This document shows, piece by piece, positions 6,782 to 14,821 of a DNA stretch of 64,000 nucleotides. Below the pieces are notes generated by a model that saw only the letters and a program-made list of their open reading frames with translations, was not told where the DNA came from and did no database searches. The stretch lies in assembly GCA_007753915.1 (NCBI GenBank), contig CP036352.1, positions 744,001 to 808,000 on the forward strand. The letters run 5' to 3'. Source of the DNA: Phycisphaerae bacterium RAS2 (lineage in GTDB: Bacteria; Planctomycetota; Phycisphaerae; UBA1845; UTPLA1). Numbering within the stretch: the stretch's first letter is position 1; each line of letters opens with the position of its first letter. Made by a program: the position numbers and the translations under genes.

Positions 6782-9691
6782 GTGAAGCGCCTCGCAGCCT
6801 TTCCAAGTCTCTCTTTCCGCCGCCACGGCGCGCTGCGCCGGCGATTCATCACGCATTCATTCTGTCCGGGCTTCCTGGTCCTCATTGCGCCGGTTCTCGC
6901 GCTTGCTTTCGCGTCAGCCCCTGTGCTTGCGAGTCAATCGGAAGAACCCGCCGCCAAATCTCTGCGCGATGCGCGCGATGCGGCGCTGGCCGGCGAATAT
7001 GAGAAGGCCGTCGATGCGTACGAGTCTGCGGCGAAGGATTCATCGCTTGCCATCGCAGCGGCGTGCGGCCGGGCCGAAGTGGACCTGCTGGTTGGCGACT
7101 ATCGTGCGGGGATCACGCACTTGGAGTCAGTTCGATCTGCTGGAGAGCGCTCGGCCGATTGGAACGCGGCAATAGCGGCACTGCGGGCGGAAGTCGGCGA
7201 GTACGACGCGGCCATTCAACACAATCGGGCGGCGCTGGAGCGCGCGCGCGGCCACTTCCGCGCCCGGCTGCAACTGGGGCAGCTCCTGGAGTTGACCGGG
7301 GACATCGCTGGCGCGGTTGAGACATACAAGTGGTTCAACGAGCGGATGACCTCGGGCACGCTGCCGGATCGCGCGGAAGACATGACCGACTTGGGCCGCG
7401 GGTTTCTGCGCTACAGCGTGCTGGCGCGCAACCCCGATGTCGTACGGCGGACGAAGCATGTTTTGACGGAGGTCTATCAGGAGGCGTACGAGTTCGTCGA
7501 CGCGGCGTATTGGCCGGCGCGACTGGCGGGCGCGGAACTGCTGCTGGAGAAACACAATTCGAAGGAAGCGGTGGCGGATTTTCAGCGCGTGTTGGAGCAG
7601 AACACGAGCGTCGCGGCGGCGCACGTCGGCCTGGGCTGGGCGGCGCTGGAGGATTGGAATTTTGAAGAGTGTGAGAAGCGCGCAGCCGAGGCGATGAAGG
7701 CCTGTCCGCCGCATGTCGGTGCGAGGGTGCTCCTGGCGAGCACGCGCATGATCGAGCGGCGGTATGACGACGCGGCCCGGCTCGCGACCGAAGCGCTGGA
7801 GACTAATCCGAATTCCGTGGAGGCGCTGTCGGTGCTGGCAGCGGCCCGGCTGCGAGCGGGGGAGGAGCCGGCCTATCGCGAGGCGGTCGCGCGCGTGGAA
7901 AAGATCAACCCTCGGTGCGCGCTGCTGCATCACACGCTGGCGAAATGGTTGTCGGCCGGGCGTCAGTTCACCGATGCCGAGGCGCATTTCAAGAAGGCGA
8001 TTGACTTCTCGCCGACGTGGTCCGAGCCGCGGGCCGACCTGGGCCAGTTGTACATGGAGACCGGCGAGGAGGCCCTCGCGCGGCGCACGCTGGAGCAGGC
8101 CTTCGGGCTGGACAGCTTCAACGCGCACACGCACAACCTGCTGCAACTGCTCGATCAGATCGACCACTTCGCCCGGCTGGAGACGGATCACTTCGCCGTC
8201 AAGTTCGACGAATCGCGCGACGGGCCGATCGCGCCGTACTTCGGCGAAGCGCTGGAGCGCGTGCATCGGGACATCTGCGAACGGTTCAGCACCACGCCCG
8301 ATAAACAGACGATTATCGAAATCTTCCCCGATCACATGGGCTTCTCGGTGCGCATCACGGGGCGGCCGTTCATCGCGACGGTCGGCGCTTGCACCGGGCG
8401 GGTCATCGCGATGCAGGCGCCGCGCGGCACGCCGCCGTTCGGGCACTACAACTGGGCGACCGTTTTACGGCACGAGTTCACGCACACCGTCACTCTCGCG
8501 GCGACCGAGAACCGCATTCCGCACTGGATGACGGAGGGTCTGGCGGTGCATGAAGAACCGCAGCCGCGGACGTGGCGCACCAAGCAGTTGCTTAGCGATG
8601 CGGTGCGGCACGATCGGCTCTTCACGCTGAAGACGATTGACTGGGGATTCATGCGGCCGCGCCGCGCCGACGACCGCGAGCTGGCCTACGCGCAAAGCGA
8701 GTGGATGGTGGAGTACATCATCGAGCGCTGGGGCGAGCCGAAGATTCACGAAATGCTCAAGGGATTCAAAGATCGGCAGACGCAGGCCGAGGTGTTCGAG
8801 AAGGTGCTGGGTGCAAACGAGGACGAATTCTCACGGGCGTTTTCGACGTACGCATCGAAAGAGGTGAACACATGGGGGCTGCCGGATGTACAGGTGGAAG
8901 ACTCGGAGAAGCTGGCGAAGCAGCTTGAGGCCCGCGAGGACGATGCCGGGCTGCTTGCTCGCTACGCCGAGTCGCTGTTGATGGACGGCGACGTGAAGAA
9001 GGCGGAGGAGATCGCAAACCGAGCGTTGAAGCGCGACGCCAAACAGACCAGGGCGCTGGAAGTGCTCGGGCACATTCTGGTTGGACGCATGGAAGCGGAG
9101 CGGGACGAAGCAAAGCGTGCGGGACTGGTGGACGATGCCGAACCGATCATTCGGCGGCTGCTCGAAGTCGATGCGAAGAATGCAGACGGAATAAAATATC
9201 TGGGGTATATTGAGCAGGCACGGTTGAACTGGCCCGCGGCGATCGCGTTGCTCTCGCGATATAAGAAGATGCTGCCGGACGATCCGGCATCGTTTCGACG
9301 ATTGGCCGGGATTTACCTCGTGCAGGGCCGCGAGGACGAGGCGCTCGTCGAGTTGGAGGAGCTGGCGCGGCGCGTCGAGGATGAGCCGGCTGTTCCGCGC
9401 CGAATCGGGGAGATTGTGTTGAAGCGCGGCAAAGCGCCGGAGGCGGCGAAGTGGTTTCGCCAGGCTATTGAGATCGACCCGTACGATCGGCCAAGTCACA
9501 ACGGGCTGGGCGAAGCCTATTTGAAATCAAGCGACTTCATGAACGCCCGACGTTCGTTTGATACAGCTTGTCGTCTGAAGCCGGATGAGCCGGACGGTTG
9601 GCTGGGATTGGCGCGAGTGGCCGAGGCGACCGGCGACGCCGAGCAGGCGAGCAAGTATAAGGAAAGAGCGAAGTCACTGGGCGGCGGATGA
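6782..9691 (+). CDS. secreted TPR protein with HExxH (peptidase MA-like) domain
   Basis: This 969-aa exported protein starts at GTG 6782. A long N-region is followed by a hydrophobic signal (FLVLIAPVLALAFASAPVLA). TPR-like helical repeats fill residues about 55-480. The metallopeptidase core follows: HEFTH at residues 564-568 and TEGLAVHEE with Glu585, giving two His ligands and a third Glu ligand 17 residues on, as in gluzincins of the peptidase-MA type. More TPRs occupy about 700-960. The architecture suggests a periplasmic or surface protease whose repeats bind partners; the substrate is unknown. No Shine-Dalgarno is seen and the promoter abuts the start. The catalytic motif is intact, so it is probably active. 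Confidence 0.8.
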   Translation: MKRLAAFPSLSFRRHGALRRRFITHSFCPGFLVLIAPVLALAFASAPVLASQSEEPAAKSLRDARDAALAGEYEKAVDAYESAAKDSSLAIAAACGRAEVDLLVGDYRAGITHLESVRSAGERSADWNAAIAALRAEVGEYDAAIQHNRAALERARGHFRARLQLGQLLELTGDIAGAVETYKWFNERMTSGTLPDRAEDMTDLGRGFLRYSVLARNPDVVRRTKHVLTEVYQEAYEFVDAAYWPARLAGAELLLEKHNSKEAVADFQRVLEQNTSVAAAHVGLGWAALEDWNFEECEKRAAEAMKACPPHVGARVLLASTRMIERRYDDAARLATEALETNPNSVEALSVLAAARLRAGEEPAYREAVARVEKINPRCALLHHTLAKWLSAGRQFTDAEAHFKKAIDFSPTWSEPRADLGQLYMETGEEALARRTLEQAFGLDSFNAHTHNLLQLLDQIDHFARLETDHFAVKFDESRDGPIAPYFGEALERVHRDICERFSTTPDKQTIIEIFPDHMGFSVRITGRPFIATVGACTGRVIAMQAPRGTPPFGHYNWATVLRHEFTHTVTLAATENRIPHWMTEGLAVHEEPQPRTWRTKQLLSDAVRHDRLFTLKTIDWGFMRPRRADDRELAYAQSEWMVEYIIERWGEPKIHEMLKGFKDRQTQAEVFEKVLGANEDEFSRAFSTYASKEVNTWGLPDVQVEDSEKLAKQLEAREDDAGLLARYAESLLMDGDVKKAEEIANRALKRDAKQTRALEVLGHILVGRMEAERDEAKRAGLVDDAEPIIRRLLEVDAKNADGIKYLGYIEQARLNWPAAIALLSRYKKMLPDDPASFRRLAGIYLVQGREDEALVELEELARRVEDEPAVPRRIGEIVLKRGKAPEAAKWFRQAIEIDPYDRPSHNGLGEAYLKSSDFMNARRSFDTACRLKPDEPDGWLGLARVAEATGDAEQASKYKERAKSLGGG

Positions 9692-9706
9692 AGAAGCCAG
9701 CAAACC

Positions 9707-9726
9707 CAGGGTGGGCATTGCCCGCC
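9707..9726. repeat. GGGTGGGCATTGCCC palindromic repeat, copy 1
   Basis: CAGGGTGGGCATTGCCCGCC lies in the gap between the TPR-peptidase and mazG-like genes. Further copies are at 22851-22873 (inverted) and 33013-33034. Confidence 0.7.
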
Positions 9727-9754
9727 ATGCCGTGACGCGAAGGGTGCAACCAAC

Positions 9755-10048
9755 ATGACGCTATCGGAAGCGCAGCAACTGATTGAACGCATGTACTCGG
9801 CGAAGGACCGCAAGCGCGGAGCCGCCGGGACGTTTTTGTGGCTGATGGAGGAGGTCGGCGAGTTGGCGGCCGCCATCGGCGAGGGTCAGCCGCACCACGA
9901 GAAGGAGGCCGAGTTTGCCGACGTGCTGGCGTGGCTGGTGACGCTGGCGAACGTCGAGGGCGTGGATCTCACGCGCGCGATGGAGAAGTACCGCAACGGC
10001 TGCCCGGGCTGCGGCGAAATGGTCTGCCGGTGCGACGAGAAGAGGTAG
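9755..10048 (+). CDS. MazG-like nucleotide pyrophosphohydrolase
   Basis: This short 97-aa all-alpha NTP-PPase has the metal-binding signatures FLWLMEEVGELAAAI (paired Glu) and EFADVLAWLVTLAN (Glu and Asp). The family hydrolyses non-canonical or excess NTPs to NMP and pyrophosphate; single-domain members like this often act on dCTP or modified nucleotides. The C-terminus carries a cysteine cluster, CPGCGEMVCRC, which looks like a small zinc site. The gene stands between the TPR peptidase (63-bp gap with a repeat) and the ABC exporter operon (23-bp gap), with no functional link to either. Confidence 0.85.
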   Translation: MTLSEAQQLIERMYSAKDRKRGAAGTFLWLMEEVGELAAAIGEGQPHHEKEAEFADVLAWLVTLANVEGVDLTRAMEKYRNGCPGCGEMVCRCDEKR

Positions 10049-10071
10049 CGATTCTAATTGAGTCAAATGTC

Positions 10072-12561
10072 ATGAATTGCCATCCGACCCAACCGCGCCT
10101 CCGATCCGCAGGGAGCCAGGGCTTCCTCGCCAGGGTCCGCGCGGCCGCGATGGGTTGGGGCTGCCTGATCGCGCTGGCGGGCGGCGTGGTTCGAGGGCAA
10201 CCCGCGACCGCGCCGGCACCCACGGCGACGGATCAGATCGAGGGCCGCATTCACCGAGTCGGGTTGTTTGCCGGCGGCATGCCGCTGGTTCGCAGCGGCA
10301 ACTGGTCGTTCATCGAAGTGGCACTGCGTTTTCGCGGTGATCGGCCGTTCGAGGGCGAGCTGCGCGTGAGCCAGTCCGACCGCGACGGCGATATTGCCAC
10401 ATCGGTGACACCCGTGGCACTGGCTCCCGGCGCCGAATGGCGGTCTTACCAGGTTTACTACGTTCCGAACGAGGTCAGCGGCGCGCTGGGGCCGCCCACG
10501 GTTCGGCTGTACGGCGCCGATGGCCGCCGCGCTTCGCTCGTGGACGAAACGGGCAACATTGTGACGGAATTGACGAGCCTGCCGGTTCTGGACTTTCCGG
10601 CGGATGAGTTCCTCGTGCTCGATTTGTCGTCCCCGCGCCGACTGGCGCACGTGGCGTGGCTGGATGCCAAGCGCCGGCAACAGTTGAACTGGTTGAACGC
10701 GCGGCACGCACGCGCGCTCCCGCCGCGCGAGTTGCCCAGCCGGTGGCAGGGGTTGGACGCGGTCGATGCCATCGTGTGGAACGACGCCGATCCGACCGGT
10801 CTTTCGCCGCAGCAGATCGCGGCGCTGGTGGACTGGGTGCGCGAGGGCGGTCGCCTGTTGTTGACGGGCGGGCGGAACTGGCAGGCGCTGGCAAGCTCAC
10901 CGCTGGCCGACGCGCTGCCGGTGACCTTGATCGGCGTTGAGGAGCGGACCGAAGCGCTGGAGTTTCTGGACATTGTTGAGAACGAGGAATACGCGTCCCG
11001 GCTGACGCGCCGTTACGCGCGGAACCCGATCACGCGTTGTCGAATGGAGCCGCGACCGGGGTCGATCCCCGTGCCGCCGCGATGCCCGAATCCACCGATT
11101 GTGTATCGGCGGTTTCATGGTCGCGGCGTGGTGACATTTGTCGGGGCGTCCCTCCAGGAGTTGCTGCCGGTGCCGACCCGGATGCGCAACATGCTGGGTG
11201 AAGAAGAGCCTGATCTGGATGAAACCGAAGACGCGTTCCTGAACACGGCGTGCGAGAGGGTCGTCGCCCGGCGGCTGCTCGCGCTGCCGTTTGTGTACGA
11301 GGACAAGGACACCGGGATCAGCGCGAGGATGTTTGGTCGGCTGGACCTGTACAGCGTATTGCGACAGACGATCTCGTTCGAGAGTGTCGGCGCGACGTTT
11401 GTCATCGTCGCGATTGTCTTCGGGCTGGCCTACTGGTTCGTCGCGACGATCGGCAGTCACAATTACCTCAAGCGGCGGGGCTGGTCGCACCTGTCCTGGT
11501 CGGCCTTCGCCGTGGTCAGCGTCGTCAGCAGCGTGGTCGGCATGATGATGGTCTGGGGGCTTCGCGGCGTGACGACGCGCCTGTGGCAGACGAGTGTTGT
11601 GGACGCATCGGCCGGCAGCGCCGAGGGCCATGCCGTGAGCCTGTTCGGCGTGCGCACGCCGGATCACGCTCGGTTGGATCTGCACTTGCCGACGGGTGAC
11701 GCCAGTTCGGGCGAATCACGAGGTGGTTCGCTGCGCGTCGTGCCGGAAAGCGATTCGATTCAGGGAACGTCGTCGAAGTTTGCCGCGCCGGAAGCCTACC
11801 GGGCGCGCCTCGGTGGCGAATGGCTGGAAGACGTGCCGATTCGCGCCACGCTCAAAGAGTTCACCGGGAGCTGGCACGGGCCGATCGGGGGGCTCCTGGA
11901 TGGCAAACTTGTTTCGCATCGCAACGTCGGCAGCGACCGCGCGCAGATTCCATTCGAGTTTGGTGAGGGCAGCTTCCTGCGCAACGGGCTGCCGGTCGCT
12001 CTTGAATCGTGCTACCTTTTTGAGACGGACGAACTCGTCGCCGGCGAGGGGCGCAACGTCCTGGCGCGATGCTTCCCACTCGGCGATCTCGACGCCGGTC
12101 AGGAGTTGAGCGCCGTCCAGCTGCGCGATCGGCTGTACATGCTGGCGGATCCCGAAAAGCCGGGCGATCCGCCGGCCCGGCGGCCGCGCCTGCCGCTGCT
12201 TTCCGACCAATTGCTTCGCTGGGGCGCGGCACTGATTCCGATGTCGTCCAACCCGAATGAGCCCCGCGTCCCATTGGCCGACTCGGAGTACAATTCCGTG
12301 CTGCTGCTGTCATTCAGCGACCTGGTTCGCGCGGATTCAAACGGCCGGTCGGCGGTGCGGCGGACCCACGGCCGGTCGCTGGACTGCTCGCGCCTGCTGA
12401 CGCCGACAACGGCGCTGCTGATCGGGTACTCCAAGGAGCCGGGGCCGGCGGTGTTGGAAGTGAATCGCGTCGCGTTGAAGCCGAACAAGGCGCGGACGAT
12501 TTATCGATTTGTCATTCCGGTGGAGCGCCCGTGGGGGCGGGCGGAGGGCCGCGAGCCGTGA
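10072..12561 (+). CDS. exported membrane protein of an ABC-2 exporter operon
   Basis: This 829-aa protein starts at ATG 10072 (ATG 10150, just before the hydrophobic signal, is an alternative). A signal segment (GCLIALAGGVV) precedes a large periplasmic part with beta-rich regions and a WVREGGRLLLTGGRNW stretch typical of a DUF4350/GATase-like fold. Two membrane spans lie at about 445-510 (VGATFVIVAIVFGLAYWFVATI and FAVVSVVSSVVGMMMVWGL, each a separate helix), followed by another periplasmic domain. Its stop overlaps the next start (GTGA), so it is translationally coupled to the ABC ATPase. By analogy with GldG-like and other ABC-associated proteins it is an accessory subunit; the cargo is unknown. 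Confidence 0.65.
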   Translation: MNCHPTQPRLRSAGSQGFLARVRAAAMGWGCLIALAGGVVRGQPATAPAPTATDQIEGRIHRVGLFAGGMPLVRSGNWSFIEVALRFRGDRPFEGELRVSQSDRDGDIATSVTPVALAPGAEWRSYQVYYVPNEVSGALGPPTVRLYGADGRRASLVDETGNIVTELTSLPVLDFPADEFLVLDLSSPRRLAHVAWLDAKRRQQLNWLNARHARALPPRELPSRWQGLDAVDAIVWNDADPTGLSPQQIAALVDWVREGGRLLLTGGRNWQALASSPLADALPVTLIGVEERTEALEFLDIVENEEYASRLTRRYARNPITRCRMEPRPGSIPVPPRCPNPPIVYRRFHGRGVVTFVGASLQELLPVPTRMRNMLGEEEPDLDETEDAFLNTACERVVARRLLALPFVYEDKDTGISARMFGRLDLYSVLRQTISFESVGATFVIVAIVFGLAYWFVATIGSHNYLKRRGWSHLSWSAFAVVSVVSSVVGMMMVWGLRGVTTRLWQTSVVDASAGSAEGHAVSLFGVRTPDHARLDLHLPTGDASSGESRGGSLRVVPESDSIQGTSSKFAAPEAYRARLGGEWLEDVPIRATLKEFTGSWHGPIGGLLDGKLVSHRNVGSDRAQIPFEFGEGSFLRNGLPVALESCYLFETDELVAGEGRNVLARCFPLGDLDAGQELSAVQLRDRLYMLADPEKPGDPPARRPRLPLLSDQLLRWGAALIPMSSNPNEPRVPLADSEYNSVLLLSFSDLVRADSNGRSAVRRTHGRSLDCSRLLTPTTALLIGYSKEPGPAVLEVNRVALKPNKARTIYRFVIPVERPWGRAEGREP

Positions 12562-13487
12562 TCATTCAGACGATCAACCTGACCAAGCGCTACGGCAAAC
12601 TGGTGGCGCTCAACGGCCTGCACCTCAACATCGAAGAGGGCGAGTGCTTCGGTTACATCGGTCCGAACGGCGCCGGCAAGACCACGACGATTCGCATCCT
12701 CTCGACGCTGCTCCAGCCGACCTGGGGTGAGGCGAAAGTCTGTGGCTACACCGTGGGGTACGAGTCTCGGCGGATTCGCCCGCTGATCGGTTATGTGCCG
12801 GATTTTTTCGGTGCGTACGAAGACATGGCCGTGCTGGAGTATCTGGAGTTCTTCGCGGCGGCGTACGGCATCCACGGCGATCAACGCAAGCGAGTCGTTG
12901 GCGATGTGCTGGAGTTGACCGATCTGACGGAGAAGCGCGAGGCGCTGGTCGATTCGTTGTCGCGCGGCATGAAGCAGCGGTTGAGCGTGGCGCGCGTGCT
13001 GCTGCACGACCCGCGGGTGCTGTTTCTGGATGAGCCGGCGAGCGGGCTGGACCCGCGCGCGCGGATTGAGATGCGCGAGCTGCTGAAAGAGCTTCGCCGC
13101 ATGGGCAAGACGATCATCATCAGTTCACACATCCTGCACGAGCTGGCGGAGATGTGTACGACCGTCGGCATCATCGAGCGCGGCGAGTTGCTCTTTCACG
13201 GGCCGATTGACGAAATCGTGCGTAAGACGCGCACGGGGACGCGCGTGGAAGTGCGCGTGGCGAGCGGGCAGGAAAAGGCGCAGCAGGTGTTGAGCAAGCT
13301 GCCGCACGTGGCGGGCGTCGAGCAGGACGACGGACGGTTGATCGTGGACCTGGCTTCGGAGACGCAGGACTTCTCGTTCCTGGCGGAGGCGCTGGTTCAG
13401 GCGAAGCTGCCGTTGCGCGGGATTCAGGAAGAGCCGGTGAATCTGGAGACCGCGTTCATGCGATTCACCAAGGGGAAGGTGCAATGA
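12558..13487 (+). CDS. ABC transporter ATP-binding protein (ABC-2 exporter type)
   Basis: This 309-aa ATPase has Walker A GPNGAGKTTT, signature LSRGMKQRLS, Walker B VLFLDEPASGLD and the switch His in SSHIL, so all catalytic elements are intact. GTG 12558 overlaps the previous stop in GTGA and is preceded by GGAGG at 12543-12547; the frame from 12531 lacks such support. The C-terminal 80 residues form the usual regulatory extension. It should energise the duplicated permease encoded at 14822-16651. The stop overlaps the next start in ATGA. Confidence 0.92.
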   Translation: MIIQTINLTKRYGKLVALNGLHLNIEEGECFGYIGPNGAGKTTTIRILSTLLQPTWGEAKVCGYTVGYESRRIRPLIGYVPDFFGAYEDMAVLEYLEFFAAAYGIHGDQRKRVVGDVLELTDLTEKREALVDSLSRGMKQRLSVARVLLHDPRVLFLDEPASGLDPRARIEMRELLKELRRMGKTIIISSHILHELAEMCTTVGIIERGELLFHGPIDEIVRKTRTGTRVEVRVASGQEKAQQVLSKLPHVAGVEQDDGRLIVDLASETQDFSFLAEALVQAKLPLRGIQEEPVNLETAFMRFTKGKVQ

Positions 13488-14683
13488 GAAACGCCCAAAC
13501 GTCGAAGCGTCATTGCGAAACGGATGCACCGAGGCACGAAGGCTCGAGGGCACAAAGGTGCGTTCCGCCGCGCTGGGTGGCATGGCCGCGGCCCCTGGTG
13601 GCGGTATTGGTGTGCTTCTTATTGGTCGCTTCGACGGCCCGCGCGCAGGAGACGCGCCAGCCCGAGGAATCCGCACCGGCCGACTCGCGCGGTGGTAGCG
13701 CCAAGAGTGAAGCCGACATCATGCGGCCGACGGAGCTGGGGCTGCGTTTCACGCCGAAGATGGCGCAGGCGATGAGCCACAAGTTCGTGGAGCAGATGAC
13801 CAAGCGCTACGAGCTGGACGAGAAGCAGGCCGGCGCAATTCAATCGATCATGGTTCGGCAGTTCATGACCTTTGCCCACGAGAACGAAAAGTCCGGGCGC
13901 GACATGATTGAATTGATGTTCGCGACGATGATCGAGCACGACGGGCGCATGCCGAAGGAAGAGGCCATGGAATTCGCGCGCATGTCCGAGCCGTTGAGCG
14001 CGAACCTCAAGAAGCTCTTCACCAACGGCGCGGCGGAGATCGGGCAAGAGATGTCGATGACGCAGCGGCTGAAGTTCACCGGCGACGTGACCGCGGCCGC
14101 CGCTGGGCTGACGATCTTCGAGACGCGCATGAAGCGGTGGCGCGACGGGAAAGTCAGTGAGGGGGCGAATCCGTTTTTCGATCCGCCCGGCGTTGACCCG
14201 AACGATGAGAAAGCCGAGCCGCCGCCGGAGGACCCGTCGGAGCCGAAAGAGCGGCGCGATGCCCGGCAAAGCGTCGAGCGCTGGATCGACTGGCAGATCA
14301 GCCCGGACAACAACTGGGAGGGCTACATCAAGGCGGCAACGGAGTACTACAAGCTGAACGAAAAGCAGGTCACGTCGGCGCAGGCGATCCTGAAAGACTG
14401 CCAGGAGCAGGCAAAGAAGATCAAGTCGCCGCAGTGGCGCAGTCAGATCATCGAGAACCGCATCACGCAACGGTTGAGCCAGCGCAACGCCGATGTGGGT
14501 GACGGTCCGTGGATGTTCTCGCTGGAGGAGGAATACCGCCGGCTGCTCAAGCCCATTGAAGACCTCTCGCGGGATTTCAAACGGCGCATCGATTCGCTGC
14601 CGGACAGCGCCCAGCGGGCCGCGGCGCGCGAATCGGTCCGGCGCAAGCTCGAAGACAAGGGCATTAAGCACGTTCCGAGTTGA
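13484..14683 (+). CDS. exported helical protein with repeat-derived signal peptide
   Basis: This 399-aa protein is of unrecognised family. It starts at ATG 13484, coupled to the ABC ATPase (ATGA). The first 25 codons are the translation of a CACGAAGG-type repeat (13525-13560). The signal peptide core VAWPRPLVAVLV is the translation of another repeat (13575-13610) and is followed by CFLLVASTARAQ, a plausible signal peptidase I site. The mature part is charged and mostly helical (two related halves around AGAIQSIMVRQF and KQVTSAQAILKDCQ), like LTXXQ/Spy-type or heavy-metal-sensor-like periplasmic proteins, but no motif is decisive. Its operon position makes it a periplasmic partner of the exporter. 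Confidence 0.6.
   Translation: MRNAQTSKRHCETDAPRHEGSRAQRCVPPRWVAWPRPLVAVLVCFLLVASTARAQETRQPEESAPADSRGGSAKSEADIMRPTELGLRFTPKMAQAMSHKFVEQMTKRYELDEKQAGAIQSIMVRQFMTFAHENEKSGRDMIELMFATMIEHDGRMPKEEAMEFARMSEPLSANLKKLFTNGAAEIGQEMSMTQRLKFTGDVTAAAAGLTIFETRMKRWRDGKVSEGANPFFDPPGVDPNDEKAEPPPEDPSEPKERRDARQSVERWIDWQISPDNNWEGYIKAATEYYKLNEKQVTSAQAILKDCQEQAKKIKSPQWRSQIIENRITQRLSQRNADVGDGPWMFSLEEEYRRLLKPIEDLSRDFKRRIDSLPDSAQRAAARESVRRKLEDKGIKHVPS
13525..13560. repeat. CACGAAGG-type 8-bp word repeat within a coding sequence
   Basis: Degenerate copies of an 8-bp word (GGCACGAA) are translated in the N-terminus of the protein starting at 13484. The same words form a tandem array at 32951-32999 and a reverse-oriented copy at 28237-28254. 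Confidence 0.6.
13575..13610. repeat. GGGTGGCATGGCCGCGGCC repeat encoding signal-peptide residues, copy 1
   Basis: This segment is nearly identical to 59827-59863. Both are read in the same frame as VAWPRPL within signal peptides of unrelated proteins. A third, non-coding relative is at 39594-39653. Confidence 0.75.
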
Positions 14684-14727
14684 GTAGTGGCCAGTGGTCA
14701 GTGGCCAGTGTGCAGTGGGCAGTGATT
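14684..14727. repeat. CAGTGG-word repeat cluster
   Basis: Degenerate copies of GGCCAGTG, GGTCAGTG and GGGCAGTG follow directly after a stop codon. Similar words occur at 5619-5645 and, inverted, at 18690-18720. Confidence 0.55.
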
Positions 14728-14740
14728 GATGATGAGCGTC

Positions 14741-14780
14741 AAAGGGTTTTTCATTTAGCCGGCGAGTTTACTCGCCGCGG
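14741..14780. repeat. TTTAGCCGGCGAG palindromic repeat, copy 1
   Basis: TCATTTAGCC, then the hairpin GGCGAG-TTTA-CTCGCC, then GCGG. An inverted copy lies at 18634-18670. Both copies adjoin CAGTGG-word clusters on the outer side. Confidence 0.7.
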
Positions 14781-14821
14781 TTCGAAACGGAGCGACTCAT
14801 CTGAACGCATTCCTGCGAGAC

